From contig QHSQ01000117.1 of NCBI GenBank assembly GCA_003221615.1, positions 1 through 44,547 on the forward strand: a stretch of 44,547 nucleotides of DNA. Reading direction: 5' to 3'. A program made the position numbers and the translations under genes. The notes beneath the pieces are model-generated. The model was not told the DNA's origin. It did no database searches and saw only the letters and a list, made by a program, of their open reading frames with translations. This document shows, one piece after another, positions 1-8,153 of the stretch; within the stretch, counting starts at the first letter, position 1, and every line of letters starts with the position of its first letter. The DNA is from Candidatus Rokuibacteriota bacterium. GTDB lineage: Bacteria; Methylomirabilota; Methylomirabilia; Rokubacteriales; CSP1-6.

Positions 1-1
1 T

Positions 2-1726
2 CAGATGATGGTCGGGCTCGGCCTCACGGCTCCGATGGCCGCCCAGATGCTGGCCTCGGCCGGCGTCGCGCAGGGCCAGACCAAGTGGACGTTCAACCCC
101 ACCAAGCGCGGCGGCGGCGGGCTCGTCAAGACGCTCTGGTGGCAGGCGCCCACCCTGCTGAACCCGCACTTCGCCAACGGCACCAAGGACCAGGATGCCT
201 GCCGCATCTTCTACGAACCGCTCGCCTCGTTCGATCCGGACGGCAACGTGGTGCCGGTGCTCGCAGCCGAGGCGCCGAGTCTCCAGAACGGCCAGGTCGC
301 GAAGGACGGCATGTCGGTGACCTGGAAGCTCAAGAAGAACGTCGCCTGGCACGACGGCCAGCCCTTCACCGCCGACGATGTCGTGTTCACGTGGGAATAC
401 GTGATGGATCCGGGGACCGCGGCCGTGACCATCGGGTCCTACCGGGACATCGTGCGCATCGACAAGCTCGACAGTCACACCGTGAAGATCGGCTTCAAGT
501 CGCCGACGCCGTTCTGGGCCGCCGCGTTCTGCGGTGCCGACACCGGCCCGATCATCCCCAAGCATCTCTTCCAGGCCTTCAAGGGCGACAAGTCGCGCGA
601 GGCGCCGACGAACCTCAAGCCCGTCGGAACCGGCCCCTTCAAGTTCCTCGACTTCAAGCCGGGCGACATCGTGCGCGGCGAGATCAATCCGAACTACCAC
701 GTTCCTAACCGCCCCTTCTTCGATCAGGTCGAAATGAAGGGCGGCGGCGACGCGATCGGCGCGGCGCGCGCGGTCATCCAGACGGGTGAATACGACTTCG
801 CCTGGAACATGCAGGTCGAGGACGAGCAGCTCAAGCGCTTCGAGCAAGGTGGCAAGGGGCGCGTCGAGATAACGTCTGGCGGCAACATCGAGCACATCCA
901 GGTCAACACCACTGATCCATGGACCGAGGTCGACGGTGAGCGCTCCTCGGCCAAGACCAAGCATCCGACCCTGAGCGATCCGGCCGTCCGGCAGGCGCTG
1001 AACCTGCTCGTCGACCGCGGCTCGGTTCAGGAAGAGATCTACGGGCGCACCGGTATCGCCACCGCGAACTTCCTCAACGCGCCGTCGCGGTACGTGTCGA
1101 AGAACACGAAGTTTGAGTTCAGCGTCGACAAGGCGAATCAGATCCTCGAGTCCGCCGGCTGGAAGCGCGGCGGCGACGGCATCCGGGCCAAGGACGGCAA
1201 GAAGCTGAAGTTCGTCTACCAGACGTCGATCAACGCGCCTCGCCAGAAGACGCAGCAGATCGTCAAGCAGGCGTGCGCGAAGGCCGGCATCGAGCTCGAG
1301 CTCAAGTCCGTGACCGCCGACGTCTTCTTCGCGTCGGATCCGGCCAACCCGGACACCTACTCGCACTTCTACACGGATCTCCAGATGTACACGACCACGA
1401 TGACCCGGCCCGACCCCCAGCGGTTCATGGATCAGTTCACGTCCTGGGAGGTCTCGGCCAAGGACAACAAGTTCGCGCTGACCAACAAGACGCGCTGGCG
1501 CAACGAGGAGTACGACAAGCTCTGGAAGGCGGCGGAACACGAGATGGATCCGGTCAAGCGCGCGGCTCTCTTCATCAAGATGAACGATCTAGTGATCCAG
1601 AACGTCGTCGTCATCCCGGTCGTCGCCCGTCCGGGTGTGGCGGCCATCTCCAACCGTTTGCGAGACGCGGTGCAGAGCGGGTGGGATAGCAACTTCTGGG
1701 CGCTCGCCTACTGGTCGAAGGCATAG
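2..1726 (+). CDS. ABC transporter substrate-binding protein, peptide/nickel type (SBP family 5), 5' partial
   Basis: This is the periplasmic solute receptor of a peptide-type ABC importer (SBP_bac_5 family). The frame is already open at the left edge and the first visible residues (QMMVGLGLTAPMAAQMLASA, then GVAQGQ) look like the end of a signal peptide, so the true start lies just outside the window. The mature part shows the family hallmarks: WWQAPTLLNPHF near the N-terminus, a YEPLASFDPDG segment, the WHDGQPFTADDVVFTWEY block around residue 120, and VGTGPFKF around residue 205. About 573 residues are visible, a normal size for the family. A 60-nt gap with a strong hairpin separates it from the two permease genes. 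No ATP-binding subunit is in the window, so that part must lie upstream or elsewhere. The family is clear; the substrate (peptide, opine or glycoside) cannot be told. Confidence 0.93.
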   Translation, partial: QMMVGLGLTAPMAAQMLASAGVAQGQTKWTFNPTKRGGGGLVKTLWWQAPTLLNPHFANGTKDQDACRIFYEPLASFDPDGNVVPVLAAEAPSLQNGQVAKDGMSVTWKLKKNVAWHDGQPFTADDVVFTWEYVMDPGTAAVTIGSYRDIVRIDKLDSHTVKIGFKSPTPFWAAAFCGADTGPIIPKHLFQAFKGDKSREAPTNLKPVGTGPFKFLDFKPGDIVRGEINPNYHVPNRPFFDQVEMKGGGDAIGAARAVIQTGEYDFAWNMQVEDEQLKRFEQGGKGRVEITSGGNIEHIQVNTTDPWTEVDGERSSAKTKHPTLSDPAVRQALNLLVDRGSVQEEIYGRTGIATANFLNAPSRYVSKNTKFEFSVDKANQILESAGWKRGGDGIRAKDGKKLKFVYQTSINAPRQKTQQIVKQACAKAGIELELKSVTADVFFASDPANPDTYSHFYTDLQMYTTTMTRPDPQRFMDQFTSWEVSAKDNKFALTNKTRWRNEEYDKLWKAAEHEMDPVKRAALFIKMNDLVIQNVVVIPVVARPGVAAISNRLRDAVQSGWDSNFWALAYWSKA

Positions 1727-1737
1727 GCGTGGTGCAC

Positions 1738-1767
1738 GGAGCTGGGCGGAACGTTTCGCCCGGCTCC
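1738..1767 (+). promoter_or_regulatory. Stem-loop between binding-protein and permease genes
   Basis: GGAGCTGGGCG (1738-1748) pairs with CGCCCGGCTCC (1757-1767) as an 11-bp stem with one G-U pair and an 8-nt loop (GAACGTTT). No U-tract follows, so it is not a classical terminator. Hairpins at this place in ABC operons usually stabilise the upstream mRNA or weaken read-through, so that the binding protein is made in excess over the membrane subunits. The structure is read from the sequence; the role is inferred. Confidence 0.65.
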
Positions 1768-1786
1768 GGCTGAGCGCGGCGGCGTC

Positions 1787-2746
1787 ATGTCCAAGTACTT
1801 CTTGCGGCGCATCCTGATCCTGATTCCCGTCCTCGCGGGGATCAGCGTCGTGCTGTTCGCGATCCTCGCGATGGCCCCGGGCGATCCGTTCGAGGAGCTG
1901 GCCACCAACCCCAACGTGCCGCCCGAGGTGCGCATGAACCTCCGGGCGAAGTTCGGGCTCGACGATCCGCTCCCGATTCGCTACGTCCGCTGGATGGTCT
2001 CGATGCTGCGCGGCGACTGGGGCTTTTCGTTCGTGAGTCGCGTGGACGTGGACACCTTGATCCTGCAACGGCTGCCGGCGACCCTCGCCGTGCTCGGCTC
2101 CGCGCTGGTCCTGGCCATCCTGATCGCGATCCCGATCGGGACCTATTCAGCGCTGCGACCATACTCGATCTTCGACCAGATCGCGACCACCTTGGCCTTC
2201 ATCGGCTTCTCGCTGCCGACGTTCTTCACAGGCCTCCTCTTCATCCTGCTGTTCAGCATTCACCTGGACTGGCTGCCATTCATCTATCGCTCGGACATCA
2301 GCGCGACGGGCTGGCGGTGGTACTGGGAGCACATCCGCCAGGCGATCATGCCCGTGGCGGTGCTCGGGCTCTTCCAGGCCGCCTCGATGACGCGCTTCAT
2401 GCGCGCCGCTGTCCTCGACGTGGTTCGCCTGGACTACGTGAACACGGCGCGGGCCAAGGGCCTGTCGGAGAGCGTGACCGTCGTCAAGCACGTGGTCCGT
2501 AACGCGCTGATCCCCGTGGTGACGCTTGTCGCGCTGCAGATCCCCGGGATCTTCGGCGGCGCCATCGTGACCGAGCAGATCTTCCGGGTGCCCGGGATCG
2601 GCTCCTTGCTCATCGCCTCGATCCTCGCCAACGACACGCCGGTCGTGATGGCCGTGACGTTCATCTTCTCGATCCTGGTGCTGGCCTCGAACCTCGTCGC
2701 CGACTTCCTCTATGCGTGGCTCGACCCGCGGATCTCGTACCGCTGA
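1787..2746 (+). CDS. ABC transporter permease, DppB/OppB type
   Basis: This is the first inner-membrane subunit of the peptide-type importer, 319 aa, the usual length. It opens with a cytoplasmic MSKYFLRRI and a first membrane helix, then the GDPFEEL and LDDPLPIRYVRW block typical of DppB/OppB proteins. Around residues 205-225 it has the EAA-loop region DYVNTARAKGLSES that contacts the ATPase, followed by RNALIPVVTLVALQIPGIFG and the VPGIGSLL motif near the C-terminus. About six membrane helices can be seen. The ATG lies 20 nt after the intergenic hairpin. Its TGA overlaps the ATG of the next gene by one base (TGATG), so the two permeases are translationally coupled. Confidence 0.93.
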   Translation: MSKYFLRRILILIPVLAGISVVLFAILAMAPGDPFEELATNPNVPPEVRMNLRAKFGLDDPLPIRYVRWMVSMLRGDWGFSFVSRVDVDTLILQRLPATLAVLGSALVLAILIAIPIGTYSALRPYSIFDQIATTLAFIGFSLPTFFTGLLFILLFSIHLDWLPFIYRSDISATGWRWYWEHIRQAIMPVAVLGLFQAASMTRFMRAAVLDVVRLDYVNTARAKGLSESVTVVKHVVRNALIPVVTLVALQIPGIFGGAIVTEQIFRVPGIGSLLIASILANDTPVVMAVTFIFSILVLASNLVADFLYAWLDPRISYR

Positions 2747-3687
2747 TGGCCACGCGCGTCACCTCCACCATCGTCGGCAAGATCGCCCGCCCGGCGAGCG
2801 CGCACCGCACCTCGCTCTGGCGCGAGACCGGCCGTCGCTTCCGGCGTCACCGGCTGGCGATGATCGGCAGCATCATCCTGTTGATGCTCGTGCTCGCGGT
2901 GCTCGTCGGGCCTTTCGTCTGGCGGGTCCCCATCAACGACATCGACTTCAAGGCCAAGCTCAAGGGCCCCTCGTGGAAACACCCGCTGGGTACGGACGAT
3001 CTCGGCCAGGACGTGCTGGCGCGGATGCTCTACGGCGGGCGCATCTCGCTCGCGGTCGGCATCGCGGCGATGCTGATCGCGATCTCGATCGGCACCGCGG
3101 TCGGCGCGACCTCGGGCTTCCTGGGCGGTGCCGTCGATCACACGCTGATGCGCATCACCGACATGTTCCTGTCCTTGCCGGGCCTGCCGCTCCTGCTCCT
3201 GATCGTCTATCTCTTCCGCGACTCGCTCCGAAAGATGTTCGGACCGGAAGCGGGCATCTTCATCCTGATCGTCGCGGTGATCGGGGGTCTCCGCTGGATG
3301 CCGGTGGCCCGGCTGGTGCGGGCGCAATTCCTGTCGCTACGCGAGAAGGAGTTCGTGGAGTCGGCGCGGAGCCTGGGCGCCCCGCCGATCCGTCAGGTGG
3401 TCCGTCACATCCTGCCGAACTCGATGGGCCCGGTCATCGTCGCCGGCACCATCGACGTCGCGGCGGCGATCATCGCCGAATCGACCTTGTCCTTCCTCGG
3501 CCTGGGATTTCCGCCGGATATCCCGACGTGGGGTCGGATCCTCTACGACGCCAAGGACAACCTGGACTTCGCCCCGCACTGGGCGATCTTCCCGGGCACC
3601 GCGATCTTCCTGACGGTCCTCTCGATCAACTACATCGGTGACGGCCTGCGGGACGCGCTCGATCCGCGCAAGGTCCTCGGCAAGTGA
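2746..3687 (+). CDS. ABC transporter permease, DppC/OppC type
   Basis: This is the second permease of the importer, 313 aa from the ATG that overlaps the previous stop (TGATG). An in-frame ATG 30 nt upstream is less likely because it lies inside the first permease gene. It has the N-terminal OppC-like stretch (LWRETGRRFRRHRLAMIG), the HPLGTDDLGQDVLARMLYG signature around residue 80, and the EAA-loop FVESARSLGAPPIRQVVRHI followed by ESTLSFLGLGFPPDIPTWG near the C-terminus. DppB and DppC subunits form the heterodimeric channel. The operon ends here: the gene converges with the response regulator 16 nt away, with no ATPase gene following. Confidence 0.93.
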   Translation: MATRVTSTIVGKIARPASAHRTSLWRETGRRFRRHRLAMIGSIILLMLVLAVLVGPFVWRVPINDIDFKAKLKGPSWKHPLGTDDLGQDVLARMLYGGRISLAVGIAAMLIAISIGTAVGATSGFLGGAVDHTLMRITDMFLSLPGLPLLLLIVYLFRDSLRKMFGPEAGIFILIVAVIGGLRWMPVARLVRAQFLSLREKEFVESARSLGAPPIRQVVRHILPNSMGPVIVAGTIDVAAAIIAESTLSFLGLGFPPDIPTWGRILYDAKDNLDFAPHWAIFPGTAIFLTVLSINYIGDGLRDALDPRKVLGK

Positions 3688-3703
3688 CGCCGGAAGCGGG
3701 TTT

Positions 3704-4129
3704 CTAGGCCTCGATCTTCCGGTCGCCCAGCGCCTGCTTCACGGCCGCTTCGAGGTGGTCGATCTGGAAGGGCTTCCTGAGGAGTCTGAAGCCGAGCCGG
3801 CGGCCGTGACCGTCGAGATCCGCTCCCGAGGCGGTCAGCATGATGACGCCGACCGCCGTGTCACTGTTCCTCACGTTTTCCACCAGCTCCAGACCGGAGC
3901 CGCCGGGCATCGCGTAGTCGGTCAGCACGAGGTCGTAGCTCTTCTGCTTGAAGAGCCTGAGTCCTTCGGTTCCGCTCGCGGCGACGTCGGCCTGGCAGCC
4001 CCAGACCGCGAGCAGCTCGCTCAGGAGACCCCGGATGTATCGCTCGTCGTCGACGACCAGCACGCGCGGGGGATTCAACACCGTAGAGCACGGTAGGCCT
4101 CCGAGCGCGGAGAGATCAACGATGAACAT
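3704..4129 (-). CDS. Single-domain response regulator (CheY-like receiver)
   Basis: A stand-alone phospho-receiver of about 141 aa with no output domain. From the chosen ATG the acidic pair is D27-D28 (VLVVDDE), the phospho-acceptor D71 (VLTDYAMPG), the switch threonine T99 (IMLTAS) and the conserved lysine K119 (LLRKPF), so all residues needed for phosphorylation are present. The start is uncertain. No good ribosome-binding site precedes the ATG at 4129, and an in-frame GTG 16 codons later, closer to the receiver fold, is also possible. No histidine kinase is adjacent, so its partner is unknown. Orphan CheY-like proteins act by protein-protein contact or in phosphorelays. It converges with the peptide permease operon. 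Confidence 0.85.
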   Translation of the reverse strand: MFIVDLSALGGLPCSTVLNPPRVLVVDDERYIRGLLSELLAVWGCQADVAASGTEGLRLFKQKSYDLVLTDYAMPGGSGLELVENVRNSDTAVGVIMLTASGADLDGHGRRLGFRLLRKPFQIDHLEAAVKQALGDRKIEA

Positions 4130-4294
4130 CGCCGCGAGAAATGCGGGATTCGCCGGTACCAGCGCGCGATGACCGCGTGCCGACTCGTCGCGGTGGCGCA
4201 CGCGCGCGCGCGAGCCCGACTTTGCTGTGTTCACAAGGTGCGCCGTCGCTCGCGCCGCGTCGCGCCGTGCGATTTTCCTTTTGTGAATTGCTGG

Positions 4295-4309
4295 GGATAA
4301 GTGGATAAG
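4295..4309. repeat. Tandem GGATAAG repeat, DnaA-box-like, in 184-nt intergenic gap
   Basis: The gap 4130-4313 between the 5'-nucleotidase stop and the response-regulator start holds GGATAAG at 4295-4301 and again at 4303-4309. On the minus strand this reads CTTATCCACTTATCCCC, close to the DnaA box TTATCCACA. The 11-mer CTTATCCACTT also occurs upstream of the ExeA-like gene near 41119-41129. I see nothing else in the gap beyond a CG-rich alternating run near 4200. The function is unknown. Confidence 0.4.
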
Positions 4310-4313
4310 GACG

Positions 4314-5837
4314 CTAGTGCGAGCTCGTGGCGATGCGTCCGTCGGTCGCCGGCGCGATCGTGCCCCGCGCGACGATCGCGTCCAGGAGCGTCCGGGCGAT
4401 CTGCGGTCCGCTCGTCTCGTCGATGACGACTTTCGCGCGCGCGAACGCGGTGTAGCCGTCACCGCCCCGCACGAGATAGCTGGGCACGGCGACGCTGTAG
4501 ACGGCCTCGTCCTCGAGTGGCCGACCCCCGACCGTCGCGCTCACGACCCGTTGCCCCGCCGACCGCTGCGGATTCCAGACGAGGCGAATCCCCGAGATCT
4601 GCAGAAAGCCCCCGCCCTCACGATCGGTCTGAGCGAGGCCGTGCTCGAGCGCCGCGCGGACGTCGCGCCCGCGCATCTCGAGCTTCAGGACGACGTCCGT
4701 GAACGGCAACAGGGCGTGGACGTCACGCCGGGTGAGCGGGCCGGCCGGCACCGTGCGGTTGGTTCGGATGGCTCCGCCGTTCACGAGCGCCACGTCCGTG
4801 CCGAGCCGCTCGCGCAGGACGTCGGTCACGAGATCGCCGACGTTGGTCTCCTGGGTCCTCAGTCGGCTGGTGCGGGCCTCGAGTGGTACGTCGGTCCGGC
4901 CCACGACGACGTCGAGCTCGCGATCGAATCGGGCGGCGTACGCGCGCACGAGCTCGTCGACCGAGGGATCGGGCGCGACGCGCGGGCTCACTTCACGGAA
5001 GCGCCAGGAGCGCTCCACGAGCTTGCCCTCGCGCGTGAGCCAGAGATCGACCTGGACGAGGTAGCGCGCGTCGGAGCCGGCCTTCGTGATCAAGGTCTTG
5101 CGTTCCTCGGCGACCAGCGGATCGTGCTCGTGGCCGCCGAGGATGACGTCGACGTCGGCGGCCGCGGCCAGGGCCTTGTCCTCCGCCATCTCCTGGTGAG
5201 TGACCGCGGCGACGACCGAGGCGCCGCGCGCTCGCAGCCGCGCCACGGCCTCCTGGCCGGCCGGCAGCGGAGGCTCGAACACGATGTCCGGCCCGGGGCG
5301 CGAGGTGCGCGCGGCGTCGACCATCGTGAGACCGAAGACGCCGACGCGCAGGCCTCCGAGCGTCAACAGCTCCTCGGTCGAGGCGACGCCGAACGGCCGA
5401 CCCGTGCGCCGGTCGACGACGTTGGCGGACAGCCAGCGGAACTTCGACTCGTTCATGCGCTCGAGGAGCACGGTCGGCCCGAAGTCGAACTCGTGGTTCC
5501 CGAACGTCGCGTAGTCCAGGCCGATCGCGTTGAGCGCGGCGACCATCTGGGCGCCCTGGAGAAACGTCGACTCGACCGAGGGCGACAGGAAGTCGCCGCC
5601 CAGGACGAAGACGGTATTCGGGTTCTCGCGCCTCACCTCGCGGACGAGCGTCGCCAGGCGCGCCATCCCGCCGCGGCGGCCGCCGTCCACCGATCCCAGC
5701 ACGTAGTCGTCGTTGATCTGCAAGAACGTCAGCCGGACCAGATTCGCATCGCCGATGGGCGCGGCTCGCGAGAGGCAGGCGCCGAGGACGAGGGCGAGAA
5801 CGAAAAGCAGCGCGGCGCGCGCCGCGCGCGAGCTCAT
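4314..5837 (-). CDS. 5'-nucleotidase/UshA-like metallophosphoesterase lipoprotein
   Basis: A 507-aa exported phosphoesterase. The N-terminus is a lipoprotein signal with lipobox LGAC, predicting a lipid-anchored extracytoplasmic enzyme. The N-terminal metallophosphatase domain shows GGDFLSPS, GNHEFDFG and GGHEHD. The first metal motif reads INDDYVL rather than the usual ND-x-HG, so the canonical His is replaced; this variant is unproven here. The C-terminal 5_nucleotid_C domain has ETNVGDLVTD, NGGAIR, LLPFTDVV and FLQISG. Such enzymes release phosphate from nucleotides or related phosphoesters outside the membrane. The start is the ATG that overlaps the TPR gene stop (ATGA). It is the last gene of the leftward operon beginning near 9711. 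Confidence 0.88.
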   Translation of the reverse strand: MSSRAARAALLFVLALVLGACLSRAAPIGDANLVRLTFLQINDDYVLGSVDGGRRGGMARLATLVREVRRENPNTVFVLGGDFLSPSVESTFLQGAQMVAALNAIGLDYATFGNHEFDFGPTVLLERMNESKFRWLSANVVDRRTGRPFGVASTEELLTLGGLRVGVFGLTMVDAARTSRPGPDIVFEPPLPAGQEAVARLRARGASVVAAVTHQEMAEDKALAAAADVDVILGGHEHDPLVAEERKTLITKAGSDARYLVQVDLWLTREGKLVERSWRFREVSPRVAPDPSVDELVRAYAARFDRELDVVVGRTDVPLEARTSRLRTQETNVGDLVTDVLRERLGTDVALVNGGAIRTNRTVPAGPLTRRDVHALLPFTDVVLKLEMRGRDVRAALEHGLAQTDREGGGFLQISGIRLVWNPQRSAGQRVVSATVGGRPLEDEAVYSVAVPSYLVRGGDGYTAFARAKVVIDETSGPQIARTLLDAIVARGTIAPATDGRIATSSH

Positions 5838-7138
5838 GACGCCGCGGCGGTGCCCGTCACGGAGCGTGTCTTCCAGTAGTGATCGGGCCGGCGCGCGACG
5901 CGCTCGGCCAGGAGCCGCTCGGCGCGATCCATGTCTCGCGCCCTGAAGCACGCCTCCAGCAACGTATCGTGGAAGACGTCGCGCTGGGCGCGGCTGCCGC
6001 CCAGCTCGATCACGCGCGGGGTCAGCGGCTCGAGCCGCTCGATCGCGCGCGAGTAGTCCTTCGCGGCGAAGGCGTGCAGCCCCTCGATCAGCGGGACCAC
6101 GACGCCGCCGACCAGCCCCGAGCGGTCACGCGCGCTCCGGTCGCGGAGCATCCCGAGCTGGCGCTCCGCGGTCGTCCAGTCACCGCTCGCGGCGAGCGCC
6201 ATGGCCAGGTGGGCCGCGTGGAAGAGCAGCGCCTGGCGATCGAGCCGCTCGGCGGCGATCCGCGCGAACGGCGTCCAGCGCTCGGCGACGTCCCGGCCCA
6301 GGAGCTCCAGCCGCCAGAGGAGCGAGATCGAGTCGTGCAGATCGCCGGGAATCGACGACGGCTCCTGCTCGAAGACCGTTCGCCCCAGCTCCGACGCCAC
6401 GTCGTACTCGCCGCGGGCCAGATGCATCAGCGTGAGGTGCCACAGGAGATGATTCCTGAACCAGCCGAGATGGGTGCATGGCTCGATGGCCGGGGGCAGC
6501 CGCGTGATGCCCGTGTCGAACGCGGCCATCTCGTAGAGCGCGTGGGCGAGCGCGTGGATCGCCCACGCGTCGCGCGGATTCTTGAGATTCGCCACGTGAG
6601 CCATCCGGACCGCCTCGTCGCAGCGGCCGGCCTGCTCGAGGACGAACGCGTGCAGGCCGAGCATGTACGAGTTGCCGGGATGGTAGCGCGTCAACGTGTC
6701 GGCGAGTGCCAGCATCTCCGGGAACTTCCCCTGCCAGAACCAGACGAAGTAGAGGCGCTGGAAGACCACGAGATCTCGCGGATAGTCGGCGAGATGCGCG
6801 CGCATCGCGCTCGCCGCGTCGGCCGCCTTGCCCTCGACCAGCAGCGCGAGGCCTTCGACGTGACGTCGCTCGCGCTCGGTCTGCGAGAGGGCGGCCGCGC
6901 GCGCGGTCTTCGCGGCCTCTTGAGCTTCCGCGAAGCGTTCCTCCAGGAACAGACAGACCGCCGCGCCCGCATGCGCCAGGCCCAACCCGGGATCGAGCGT
7001 GGTGGCCGCGCCGAAGCGCCCGAGGGCCTGAGCGTCCCAGGAGAGGAGTCCGTCTACCGCGCGATCGTAGGCTTCGACCGTCGCCGCCGAATCGGTGCTG
7101 ACCGGAAGACCGTAGGCGTCGTGGCGCATGCCTGGCAT
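5834..7138 (-). CDS. TTC38-like tetratricopeptide repeat protein
   Basis: A 434-aa helical repeat protein with no signal peptide. The opening GLPVSTDS followed by a YDRAVDGLLSWD helix, and the later HPGNSYMLGLHAFVLEQAG and DAWAIHALAHALYEM segments, match the TTC38 family of TPR proteins, found widely in bacteria and animals and of unknown biochemical function. The whole chain is built of alanine-rich helix pairs, consistent with a solenoid. Two in-frame ATGs lie three codons apart (MPGM), both inside a 15-nt palindrome at the junction with the YheT-like gene. The downstream nucleotidase gene overlaps by ATGA. A scaffold role is inference only. Confidence 0.82.
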   Translation of the reverse strand: MPGMRHDAYGLPVSTDSAATVEAYDRAVDGLLSWDAQALGRFGAATTLDPGLGLAHAGAAVCLFLEERFAEAQEAAKTARAAALSQTERERRHVEGLALLVEGKAADAASAMRAHLADYPRDLVVFQRLYFVWFWQGKFPEMLALADTLTRYHPGNSYMLGLHAFVLEQAGRCDEAVRMAHVANLKNPRDAWAIHALAHALYEMAAFDTGITRLPPAIEPCTHLGWFRNHLLWHLTLMHLARGEYDVASELGRTVFEQEPSSIPGDLHDSISLLWRLELLGRDVAERWTPFARIAAERLDRQALLFHAAHLAMALAASGDWTTAERQLGMLRDRSARDRSGLVGGVVVPLIEGLHAFAAKDYSRAIERLEPLTPRVIELGGSRAQRDVFHDTLLEACFRARDMDRAERLLAERVARRPDHYWKTRSVTGTAAAS

Positions 7139-7140
7139 GC
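7126..7140. repeat. Perfect palindrome over the TPR-gene start
   Basis: GCATGCC (7126-7132) and GGCATGC (7134-7140) are exact inverted repeats around a single T. The palindrome covers both candidate ATG codons of the TPR gene and touches the stop of the YheT-like gene. It could be an operator, or a small hairpin limiting translation. Chance use of GCATGC cannot be excluded. Confidence 0.4.
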
Positions 7141-8153
7141 TAGCAGACCGAGCCGCCGGGGGCTGCCGCCCCGGCGCCGGTGACGAACGGCGCCAGGAAG
7201 TCGACGACCCGGCGCTCGGCCCACGAGCGTACGCGCCAGGGCCAGCGGCCCTCGAGGAAGGCCGCGTGTCCGCCGCGCGAGACGAACTCCGCGCGAATCC
7301 ACGGCGGCAGGTCGGCCGGATCCGGGAGGGCCTCGGGCGGCACGATCGGATCGTCGAGCGCGTTCACGAGCAAGGTCGGCCGGCGAATGCGGTGAAGGTA
7401 CGGCGCGCTCGAGGCGCGTGCCCAGTAGTCGCGCTCGTCCGCGAACCCGTTGAGCGGCGCCGTGACGGCGCGGTCGTACTCGGCGAACGTCCGCGAGCGA
7501 AGCGCGAGAGCCAGATCGACGATCTCGAGCAACCCCGGGTCGCGCTCGGCCTTGAGCCGCACTTTGGCCCGCATCGTGCCGAGGAAGTTCGCGGTGTAGA
7601 CCAGCCGGCAGAAGCCCCGATCGAGCGCCTCGGCGCACGGCGTCAGATTGAACGGCACCGAGATCGCGGCGACGCCGACCACCGCGTCGGGCACATCGGC
7701 CTCGCGCTCGCCGAGCCACTTGAGGAGCACGTTGCCCCCGAGCGAGACCCCGACGGCGCCGAGGCGAGCGTCGGGGTCACGCGCGACCAGCAGATGGACG
7801 ACTTCGTCGAGATCGGCGGTGTGGCCCGAGTGATAGAACGGCCGCAGGCGGTTCAGCTCACCGCTGCACGATCGGAAGTTCAGGGTGACGGCGCGCCAGC
7901 CGCGCTCGAGTGCCTGGCCCATCAGGCCCACCGCGTAGTGCGATCTCGAGGAGCCCTCGAGGCCGTGGAGCACGAGCAAGATGGGCGCGCCCGCCGGCTC
8001 AGCGGCCGCCCAGTCGAGGTCGACGAAATCTCCGTCCGAGGTGACGACCCGCTCCCGCCGCCCCTGGAACCGCTGGCGGCGGAAGAGCGGGCCCCAGACA
8101 GTCTGCACGTGGGCGTTCCGGCCCCACCACGGCGGCCGGAACGCGCGTTCTAT
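7140..8153 (-). CDS. YheT-like alpha/beta hydrolase, apparent AUA start
   Basis: A serine hydrolase of the YheT/ABHD1-3 family, 337 aa from the proposed start; E. coli YheT has 340. It shows FRPPWWGRNAHVQT at the N-terminus, LHGLEGSSRSHYA (oxyanion region), NFRSCSGE, the nucleophile elbow GVSLGGN, an acid region NALDDPIVPP and the catalytic His in RGGHAAFLEG. There is no ATG, GTG or TTG at the expected place. The only ATG upstream in frame (8282) would add 43 residues of Arg/Gly/Pro-rich sequence antisense in style and overlap the selenoprotein gene by 133 nt. Instead ATA at 8153-8151 overlaps the preceding TAG (ATAG), sits 7 nt after GGAGG, and gives the family-typical N-terminus. Function and end are secure; the start is a reasoned proposal. 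Confidence 0.8.
   Translation of the reverse strand: MERAFRPPWWGRNAHVQTVWGPLFRRQRFQGRRERVVTSDGDFVDLDWAAAEPAGAPILLVLHGLEGSSRSHYAVGLMGQALERGWRAVTLNFRSCSGELNRLRPFYHSGHTADLDEVVHLLVARDPDARLGAVGVSLGGNVLLKWLGEREADVPDAVVGVAAISVPFNLTPCAEALDRGFCRLVYTANFLGTMRAKVRLKAERDPGLLEIVDLALALRSRTFAEYDRAVTAPLNGFADERDYWARASSAPYLHRIRRPTLLVNALDDPIVPPEALPDPADLPPWIRAEFVSRGGHAAFLEGRWPWRVRSWAERRVVDFLAPFVTGAGAAAPGGSVC

Noticed and set aside
4190..4215. Alternating CG/GC run near 4200
   Set aside because: Short run in a GC-rich gap; no sign of function.
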